Shown piece after piece: positions 1 to 6,427 of a stretch of 10,107 nt of DNA. The notes below the pieces were generated by a model. It was not told where the DNA came from and did no database searches. It saw only the letters and a list, made by a program, of their open reading frames with translations. Where the stretch lies: contig DATGXI010000113.1 in NCBI GenBank assembly GCA_035299065.1, forward strand, positions 1-10,107. The letters run 5' to 3'. Position numbers and translations under genes: made by a program. Each line of letters starts with the position of its first letter. Position 1 is the first letter of the stretch. Origin of the DNA: DASPJQ01 sp035299065. GTDB lineage: Bacteria; Bacteroidota; Bacteroidia; Flavobacteriales_D; UBA2798.

Positions 1-3000
1 TATATCATCGCAGGAAATTGATGCGCTCAACGAACAGGCATGGTCAATAAACAGGACCGATGCACGTAAAAGTTTTGAGCTGGCGCAACAGGCTCTTAAA
101 GCGTCTGAAGAATCAAATTATACAAATGGGCGTACCCATGCTATAGCTGCCATTGGTGCCTCCAATGTGTGGATGAGCAATTACGATGAGGCGCTTACCT
201 ATTTATTTGAAGCGCGTAAATTGCTTAAAACCGAAGGGAACAAAATCAAAGAAGCACAGGTTGTTTACCAGATTTTTTGCTGTTTCTTCTTCCTCAATGA
301 TTATGACAAAGCCATTGAGTATGCGCATGAAATCTTACAACTTGCAACCGAAAACCGTGACGACAATGCAAAAGCTAATGCCTACAACGGTATTGGCACC
401 ATTTATTACACCATTGGCGAAAGTAAAAAAGCGATTGAGTTTTTATTAAAGGGGTTAGCCATTGCCTCAACACTTGAAGACAAACATTTGCTTGCGCGCA
501 TTCTTGACGGATTAGGCACCTCGTATCACATTGAAAAAAATTACGAGGAAGCTATCCAGTTCAAAGAACGAAGCCTGGCCGCTGGCCGTTCATCGGGATT
601 AAAAAACGTAGAAAGTTACGCCTTGAATGGCCTTGGTTTAATTTACAAAGACAAAGGCGATTTAAAAATGGCGGGTGACATGTTTATCCAGAGTTTGGGA
701 TTAAGGCGCGACATTGAATTTAAACCGGGGATTTCTGAAACACTTTATCACCTGGGTACCCTTTGCCTTGAACTCAAACAACCTGAGAAGGCGCTTGACT
801 ATTTGACAGAAGGACTGGAAATTGCCAATGACATTGATTACAAAGAATTCAAATATAAAATCCATGAATCGCTTTTTAAGTATTATGAAGGCGAGAATGA
901 TTTAGAGAATTTCAAAAAACACTTCCTTCTTTTCTTTTCCACCAAAGAGGATTTTACCAAGGAGCAGCATCGCCAGAAACTGAAAAGTACCGAGATGCAA
1001 ATGCGCATGACGCAAATGGAAAAAGAAAAACAATCGCTTGAAGCCAAAGCCAAAGAACTTGAAGCTTATTCACGCGATTTGATTTTATTGGGCAACCTTG
1101 GTAAAAAAATCACATCGTTACTAACTGTCGAGTCCATTAACTCCACCGTATATGAAATTTTAAGTACGGTGATGGATGTGCATGGTTTTGGTATCGGTAT
1201 TCTTACACCTGACAACAAATCGCTCTTATTTCCCGGCTATATTGAAGAAGATGAAGTGCATGCCGAAACGTATGACAGCCTGGAGGATGATGACCGCATT
1301 GCCACATACTGTTTCAAGAACGATGCTGAAATACTTATCGGGAACTTTGAGACGGAACATACATTGTATGTAAAAAAACGCGCAAAACCTGACGTAGGGC
1401 GTGATGTGAGCTCACTCATTTATCTTCCGTTAAAAATTGAAGACCGTAAAATTGGCGTTATTACCGTTCAGAGCTTTACACTGAATGCCTATACTGATTA
1501 CCACGTAAACCTCATTCGTAACCTGGGTATTTATTGCGCCATTGCTATTGAAAATGCACGTTCGTATGAAAAACTGGAAGAAAAAGTAGCTGAACGTACA
1601 CAAGAAGTTACAAAACAAAAAGAAGAACTATTAAAATCATACCAAACAACCCATTTATTGAGTGAAATTGGCCAGCAGTTAACTACGCTAACCAGTTTTA
1701 AAGATATTTTTCTGATGTTGTACAAAAACGTGGAAAAATTAATGGATGCCGGAAGTTTCGGAATTCGCCTTTACAAACCTGAAAAAAATGTTATTGAGTA
1801 CCGTTTCGAAATGGAAAAGGGAAAAATGATGGAAGACAAAGACGCCATTGAGGTTTCAATGGACAATGACAACAACTATTCGGTTTGGTGCGCCAAAAAC
1901 AAAGAAGTTATTTTCATAAACGACAATATTGCCGAACACAAAAAATGGGTGAAACAAATACACGTAGTAACGGGTGACATGCCCCACTCGTTGATTTTTT
2001 ATCCTATGCTATTGGGCGAACGTTTGCTTGGTGTTATCACGGTTCAAAGTTTTGAACGGAACGCTTACAAAGAACACCACATTGACATTTTAAAAACCCT
2101 TGGAACCTATACGGCCATTGCTTTTGAAAATGCCAGTTTAATTGGCAACCTTGAAGAACGTGTTAAAGAACGTACCGAAGCCGTTGAACGTGCAGCAAAC
2201 AACACAAAAATAATTGGCGAAATAGGAAAAGAGATTTCGGCCACACTTGATGTGAGTGAAATTATTTCAAAAGTATACGAACGTGTTAATACACTGATGG
2301 ATGCTTCGGCATTTGGAATTGGTTTATACAGGCCAGAGAAAAATGATCTTTTTCACAGCGGTGTAATGGAAAAAGGACAAAAATTGCCCGATTTCTCGTA
2401 TAACCTGGACGATGAGCGCATAGCCTGTATAAGCTTTAAACAAACCAAGGAATTGGTAATTAACAATTGGGAAGACGAACACCGTTTGTATGTTAACCAG
2501 GCTGCTGAAATTGTTATTGGTGAAGATCCTGTTTCAATGATATACATGCCACTGGTGGCCAAAGGAAAAACCATTGGTGTCATGTCAGTGCAAAGTTTCA
2601 ATGAACATGCTTACCAGTCTTACCACGTTGATATATTACGCTCACTGGCGCTTTATGTAGGTAACGCGCTTGACAATGCTGCGCTTTACCAAACCATGGA
2701 GGACCGTGTGAAAGAGCGTACTGCTGAAATTGAAAAAGCGTACGAAAACACACGTTTATTAAGCCAGATTTCAAAAGATATTTCGGCATCGCTTTCCATT
2801 GAAACCATTATTGAAAAAGTTTATACCAATGTAAATGCACTGATGGATGCAACCATGTTTGGCATTGGTATGTATGATGAGGCGTTAGGAATTATTCGTT
2901 TTCCTGGCTTTATTGAGAACAAAGAAAAACTTCCGCTCATTGAGTTCAACATCAATGACGACAGGCTTGCATGCTGGTCAATACAGAATCAAAAAGAAAT

Positions 3001-6000
3001 TTTTGTAAACGATTATTACGTTGAATATGTAAATTACATTAAAGGCATTAAGCAGGCCCCTGCCGGAAAGCAATCAGCGTCCATTATTTATGTTCCACTT
3101 TATTTACAGGGAAAAATAACCGGCCTGGTGACGGTACAGAGCTATGAAAAAAATGCGTATACTGAATATCATTTAGACATCATTCGCAACCTGGTGCAAT
3201 CCATTGCCAGCGCCCTTGAAAACGCCCGCTTGTATGAAAGCATGGAGGAAAATGTTAAGGAGCGTACCAAAGAAGTGGTTAAACAAAAAGAGCAGATTGA
3301 AAAAACATTTGCCAATACAAAAATCATTTCTGAAATCGGGAAAGAGATTTCAGCTACGCTTTCGGTTGAAGACATTATTGCAAAAGTATACACCAGCGTA
3401 AACACCCTGATGGATGCCACGGTATTTGGTCTTGCACTATACCGTCCACAAACCGAAGACCTGTTTTTTACAGGTGCCATGGAGCGCCAGGAAATGTTGC
3501 CTGATTTTGCATATCCACTAAAAGATGAACGAATTGCCACACTTTGTTTTAAAGGCGTGCGTGAGATCATTATCAACGATTGGTATGCAGAATATAAAAA
3601 TTACGTAAAAGAAGATTATGATGCAACCGAGGGCGATATGCCTGAGTCAATGATTTATTTGCCTATTCTTTCAAAAGGAAAAGCCATTGGCGTAATAACA
3701 GTGCAAAGTTTTGAGCGCAATGCATATGGTGAGTATCATACCGACATTATGCGAAGCCTGGCTATTTATATTGGAAGTGCCATTGAAAACGCCAACCTTT
3801 ACAAAGGCCTTGAGGAGCGCGTGAAGGAACGTACCGCTGAAATTGATAAAGCTTACCAGAATACACGTTTGCTGAGCCAGATCTCAAAAGATATTTCAGC
3901 ATCGCTTTCCATTGAGACCATTATTGAAAAAGTATATACCAATGTAAATACCCTGATGGACGCCACCGGATTTGGTATTGGTATTTACGAACCTGAAACA
4001 AAACGCATACGCATGCCGGGATATATTGAGCGCGGTGTAAAGATGGATGATTTTTCATACAGGGTGGATGATGATCGTTTGGCTCCCTGGTGTTTCAGGA
4101 ACCAGAAAGAGATTTTCATCAGTAATTACTCGCGTGAATATAAAAACTACATAAAAGGAAATATACAGGCACCGGTTTCAGGAAAAGATTCCACATCCAT
4201 CATTTACCTGCCGTTGTTCCTCAAGGATAAAATTACCGGGGTATTGACCGTGCAGAGTTTTGCAGAAGCTGTTTACACCGAGTATCACCTTGACATTTTA
4301 CGAAGCCTGGCCACTTCCATTGCCAGCGCCCTTGAAAACGCACGTTTGTACGAAAGTATGGAAGAAAAGGTGCGTGAACGTACACAGGAAGTTGTAAAAC
4401 AAAAAGAACAAATTGAAAAAACGTTTGCTAATACAAAGATCATTTCAGAAATTGGTAAAGAAATATCAGCAACTTTATCGGTACGTCAAATTATTTCCAA
4501 AGTTTATCAGAACGTAAACAACCTGATGGATGCTACCGTTTTTGGAATTGGCTTATTGCGCCCGTTGGAAGGAGACCTGTTTTTTTCAGGCGTAATGGAA
4601 AAAGGTGAACAATTAGAAGATTATAAATACAAATTATCTGACGATAAAATTGCTACCCGTTGCTTTAACCGCAATGAGGAAATTGTGATAAACGACTGGG
4701 AAAAAGAATTCCGCAAGTATGTTGCAAAAGATTACGATGCCGCACAGGGCGATATGCCCGAGTCGATGATATACATGCCTGTTTTTTCAAAAGATAAGCT
4801 TATTGGAGTAATGACCGTTCAAAGCTTTAGCAAGCATGCGTACAGCGAGTATCACACCGATATTATGCGAAGTCTTACTGTTTATGTAGGAAGCGCCATT
4901 GAAAACGCGAACCTTTATGAAGGGCTTGAAGAACGCGTGCAGGAACGCACCGCTGAAATTGACAAAGCTTACCAGGATACAAAACTACTTGCGCAAATAA
5001 GCAAGGAAATAAGCGCCTCACTTTCGGTTGAGACCATTGTTGAAGCGGTTTATACGCATGTGAATTCATTGATGGATGCCGCAAGTTTTGGAATTGGTAT
5101 TTATAACGCTGAAGATAATCGCCTGCATTTCCCGGGTTTCCTGGAAGATGGGGCACGACTTGAAAACGTTTCATTTGACGTAAACGATGATCGTGTAGCT
5201 TGCTGGTGTTATAAAAACAAAGAGGAAGTATTTACGAATAATTATGTGAAAGATTACCACAAATATGTAAAAGAATTAAAACAGGTAATTGCAGGTAAAC
5301 GTTCGCTTTCTATCATTTACATTCCGTTGTTCTCAAAGGAAAAACTAATTGGGGTAATAACCATTCAAAGTTACCATGAGAATGCGTATACCGAATACCA
5401 CATGGATATTTTGCGCAACCTTTCGCACTCCATTGCAACAGCCATGGAAAATGCGGTATTGTATGCAAACATGGAAGAAAAAGTGAATGAACGCACGGCC
5501 GAGGTGGTGAAGCAAAAAGAAATTATTGAAGAGAAAAACAAACACATTACCGATAGTATTATATACGCAAAACGCATTCAGCAGGCTATTTTACCAGCCG
5601 AGGAAGTGTTTAGCAATTACCTGCACAATTCATTTGTGTTGTATAAACCAAAAGACATTGTGAGCGGTGATTTCTACTGGATAGAGCGTAAAGGAAATAA
5701 AATTCTGTTTGCGGTTGTGGATTGCACGGGCCATGGTGTTCCTGGCGCGTTTATGAGTATTATTGGATTTAACTCGCTGAACCAGGTAGTAAATGAATTG
5801 AACATTACCAACCCGGCCGAAATCCTGAACAACCTGAACAAAATTGTTACTTATACTCTTCGCCAAAAACAGGAGGACACAAAGATACAGGACGGAATGG
5901 ACTTGTCAATTTGCGTGGTTGACCTTGAAAAAAACAAACTGGAATTTGCCGGAGCCAACAATCCCATTTTCATTGTGCGCAACGGCAATGTAATTGAAGT

Positions 6001-6298
6001 GGTGGCCGATCATCACCCAATTGGAAATTATGTTGGTGAAAACGATTTCAGGTTTAAAAACAATGAAATTGACCTTTTCCCAAATGACAGGATTTACTTA
6101 TCAAGTGATGGGTATGCCGATCAGTTTGGCGGACCAAGGGGCAAAAAATTAAAATATACACAGTTCCGCGACATCTTACTGGAAAACCATAATTTACCCA
6201 TGAAGGAGCAAAAAGCCAAACTGGACAAAATGTTTGAAGAATGGCGTGGTGATTTAGAACAAATTGATGATGTTTGCGTAATAGGTGTAGGGATATAA
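1..6298 (+). CDS. Giant TPR / eight-GAF / SpoIIE-type PP2C phosphatase (5' partial)
   Basis: Probable cytoplasmic multi-sensor Ser/Thr phosphatase. The frame is open from the left edge (first full codon at 2), so the true start is outside; the GTG at 167 lies inside a TPR and is not the start. Residues below count from position 2, 2098 in all. Residues 6-322 are about eight 40-residue TPRs and 323-358 a charged coiled coil. GAF modules begin near 360, 550, 735, 917, 1106, 1288, 1478 and 1660. The PP2C domain spans about 1862-2098 with every expected metal-site aspartate: D1890 (SGDFYW), D1907 (DCTGHGVPGA), D2036 (SSDG) and D2089/D2090 (QIDDV). There is no membrane segment between TPR and phosphatase, so all parts should share the cytoplasm. 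In the family, such phosphatases usually dephosphorylate STAS-type anti-anti-sigma factors; that role is inferred here because no partner is in view. Eight GAF domains in one chain is unusually many. Domain calls are firm; ligand and substrate are unknown. Confidence 0.95.
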   Translation, partial: ISSQEIDALNEQAWSINRTDARKSFELAQQALKASEESNYTNGRTHAIAAIGASNVWMSNYDEALTYLFEARKLLKTEGNKIKEAQVVYQIFCCFFFLNDYDKAIEYAHEILQLATENRDDNAKANAYNGIGTIYYTIGESKKAIEFLLKGLAIASTLEDKHLLARILDGLGTSYHIEKNYEEAIQFKERSLAAGRSSGLKNVESYALNGLGLIYKDKGDLKMAGDMFIQSLGLRRDIEFKPGISETLYHLGTLCLELKQPEKALDYLTEGLEIANDIDYKEFKYKIHESLFKYYEGENDLENFKKHFLLFFSTKEDFTKEQHRQKLKSTEMQMRMTQMEKEKQSLEAKAKELEAYSRDLILLGNLGKKITSLLTVESINSTVYEILSTVMDVHGFGIGILTPDNKSLLFPGYIEEDEVHAETYDSLEDDDRIATYCFKNDAEILIGNFETEHTLYVKKRAKPDVGRDVSSLIYLPLKIEDRKIGVITVQSFTLNAYTDYHVNLIRNLGIYCAIAIENARSYEKLEEKVAERTQEVTKQKEELLKSYQTTHLLSEIGQQLTTLTSFKDIFLMLYKNVEKLMDAGSFGIRLYKPEKNVIEYRFEMEKGKMMEDKDAIEVSMDNDNNYSVWCAKNKEVIFINDNIAEHKKWVKQIHVVTGDMPHSLIFYPMLLGERLLGVITVQSFERNAYKEHHIDILKTLGTYTAIAFENASLIGNLEERVKERTEAVERAANNTKIIGEIGKEISATLDVSEIISKVYERVNTLMDASAFGIGLYRPEKNDLFHSGVMEKGQKLPDFSYNLDDERIACISFKQTKELVINNWEDEHRLYVNQAAEIVIGEDPVSMIYMPLVAKGKTIGVMSVQSFNEHAYQSYHVDILRSLALYVGNALDNAALYQTMEDRVKERTAEIEKAYENTRLLSQISKDISASLSIETIIEKVYTNVNALMDATMFGIGMYDEALGIIRFPGFIENKEKLPLIEFNINDDRLACWSIQNQKEIFVNDYYVEYVNYIKGIKQAPAGKQSASIIYVPLYLQGKITGLVTVQSYEKNAYTEYHLDIIRNLVQSIASALENARLYESMEENVKERTKEVVKQKEQIEKTFANTKIISEIGKEISATLSVEDIIAKVYTSVNTLMDATVFGLALYRPQTEDLFFTGAMERQEMLPDFAYPLKDERIATLCFKGVREIIINDWYAEYKNYVKEDYDATEGDMPESMIYLPILSKGKAIGVITVQSFERNAYGEYHTDIMRSLAIYIGSAIENANLYKGLEERVKERTAEIDKAYQNTRLLSQISKDISASLSIETIIEKVYTNVNTLMDATGFGIGIYEPETKRIRMPGYIERGVKMDDFSYRVDDDRLAPWCFRNQKEIFISNYSREYKNYIKGNIQAPVSGKDSTSIIYLPLFLKDKITGVLTVQSFAEAVYTEYHLDILRSLATSIASALENARLYESMEEKVRERTQEVVKQKEQIEKTFANTKIISEIGKEISATLSVRQIISKVYQNVNNLMDATVFGIGLLRPLEGDLFFSGVMEKGEQLEDYKYKLSDDKIATRCFNRNEEIVINDWEKEFRKYVAKDYDAAQGDMPESMIYMPVFSKDKLIGVMTVQSFSKHAYSEYHTDIMRSLTVYVGSAIENANLYEGLEERVQERTAEIDKAYQDTKLLAQISKEISASLSVETIVEAVYTHVNSLMDAASFGIGIYNAEDNRLHFPGFLEDGARLENVSFDVNDDRVACWCYKNKEEVFTNNYVKDYHKYVKELKQVIAGKRSLSIIYIPLFSKEKLIGVITIQSYHENAYTEYHMDILRNLSHSIATAMENAVLYANMEEKVNERTAEVVKQKEIIEEKNKHITDSIIYAKRIQQAILPAEEVFSNYLHNSFVLYKPKDIVSGDFYWIERKGNKILFAVVDCTGHGVPGAFMSIIGFNSLNQVVNELNITNPAEILNNLNKIVTYTLRQKQEDTKIQDGMDLSICVVDLEKNKLEFAGANNPIFIVRNGNVIEVVADHHPIGNYVGENDFRFKNNEIDLFPNDRIYLSSDGYADQFGGPRGKKLKYTQFRDILLENHNLPMKEQKAKLDKMFEEWRGDLEQIDDVCVIGVGI
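17..967 (+). other. TPR array, about eight repeats (domain)
   Basis: Helical repeats of about 40 residues recur with the TPR pattern of small and aromatic positions, for example NAYNGIGTIYYTIGESKKAI, then ALNGLGLIYKDKGDLKMA and LYHLGTLCLELKQPEKAL. The longer 40-residue spacing, with an extra loop between repeats, resembles the TPR_12 style. The array probably binds a protein or peptide partner and passes the state to the coiled coil that follows. In many Bacteroidota sensors a TPR array is periplasmic and followed by a membrane helix; here the residues after it are charged (about 323-358), so a cytoplasmic location is inferred. Confidence 0.85.
1079..5545 (+). repeat. Eight tandem GAF modules of two alternating types
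   Basis: Aligning the recurring IGKEIS-like helix start gives module starts at 1079, 1649, 2204, 2750, 3317, 3863, 4433 and 4979. The steps are 190, 185, 182, 189, 182, 190 and 182 residues. All modules share the core strand FGIG, a following DDxRIA-like segment, a late GVITVQSF-like strand, an AYTEYHxDILR-like helix and an exit helix like ENARLYE. Type A (modules 1, 4, 6, 8) has PG[FY][IL]E early and a 21-residue exit linker ending KQKEQIEKTFAN or similar. Type B (2, 3, 5, 7) has an xMEKG-like early motif and a 14-residue linker ending AEIDKAYQN or similar. The order is A-B-B-A-B-A-B-A. The NKFDE motif of cyclic-nucleotide GAFs is absent, so the ligand cannot be named. Confidence 0.93.
2204..5545 (+). 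repeat. Three tandem copies of a two-GAF (B-A) unit, period 1113/1116 bp
   Basis: Copies run 2204-3316, 3317-4432 and 4433 to about 5545. Equivalent codons are offset by 1113 bp between copies 1 and 2 and by 1116 bp between copies 2 and 3, for both module types. Modules 4 and 6 begin with an identical 29-residue stretch (2750-2836 and 3863-3949) whose DNA differs only at about seven synonymous positions. A 26-bp stretch at 3200-3225 recurs exactly at 4316-4341. This shows duplication of a pair of modules as one unit, followed by selection on the protein. Copy 1 differs most in its B half. Confidence 0.9.
5585..6295 (+). other. SpoIIE/PP2C phosphatase domain
   Basis: This is the output domain of the giant protein. 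The lead-in YAKRIQQAILP directly follows the last coiled-coil linker, as in other Bacteroidota SpoIIE-type phosphatases. The motifs appear in family order: SGDFYW, then DCTGHGVPGAFMS, then MDLSICVVDL and FAGANNPIF, then LSSDGYADQFGG, then QIDDVCVIGV at the C-terminus. All the metal-coordinating aspartates expected of the family are present, so activity is likely. The helical lead-in is the element by which upstream sensors are thought to switch such phosphatases; that it does so here is inferred. Confidence 0.95.
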
Positions 6299-6344
6299 AC
6301 CAGCTCCATAATTTACGTACTGTATTACTTTCCATCAATTTCTG

Positions 6345-6352
6345 TACCTTTG
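6345..6352 (+). promoter_or_regulatory. Bacteroidota -7 promoter element (TACCTTTG) before the sensor kinase
   Basis: TACCTTTG is a full match to the TAnnTTTG -7 consensus used by the Bacteroidota primary sigma factor. It lies 15 nt before the GTG at 6368, so transcription would begin around 6357-6360 with a leader of about ten bases. No TTG is found 17-23 bp upstream, so the -33 half is weak or missing. The match falls in the 69-bp gap after the phosphatase gene, where a promoter is expected. Confidence 0.5.
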
Positions 6353-6367
6353 GTTTTAGTTACTCCC

Positions 6368-6427
6368 GTGAAAAAACTATTTCTCCTTTTAGTCTTCTGC
6401 ACAGTTGCACGTATTTCAGCGCGCGCC
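6368..6427 (+). other. Signal peptide of the sensor kinase
   Basis: Residues 1-20 show two lysines, the hydrophobic stretch LFLLLVFC, and ARA before the glutamine at position 21, fitting signal peptidase I cleavage. This places the propeller outside the inner membrane. An arginine at residue 15, late in the peptide, is slightly unusual. C11 has phenylalanine before it, so it does not form a lipobox. Confidence 0.75.

Noticed and set aside
167..172. GTG at 167 as the start of the giant protein
   Set aside because: The frame is open to the left edge and the 55 upstream codons encode convincing TPR sequence, so the gene begins outside the window.
3169..3576. Minus-strand open frames inside the GAF region, and others such as 7858-8235
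   Set aside because: They lie antisense to well-supported coding sequence, show no recognisable domain, and recur because the GAF repeats recur.
1079..5545. GAF modules as cyclic-nucleotide or bilin (phytochrome-like) sensors
   Set aside because: No NKFDE motif is present and the cysteine context does not resemble the bilin-attachment motif.
6335..6364. A second LytTR-like pair (TCAATTTCT at 6335 and TTAGTTACT at 6356, 21 bp apart)
   Set aside because: The two match each other at only six of nine positions in AT-rich sequence, and the second overlaps the expected transcription start, so chance is the simpler explanation.
6398..6400. Sensor kinase as a lipoprotein through C11
   Set aside because: The residue before the cysteine is phenylalanine, which does not fit a lipobox, whereas an A-R-A signal peptidase I site follows.
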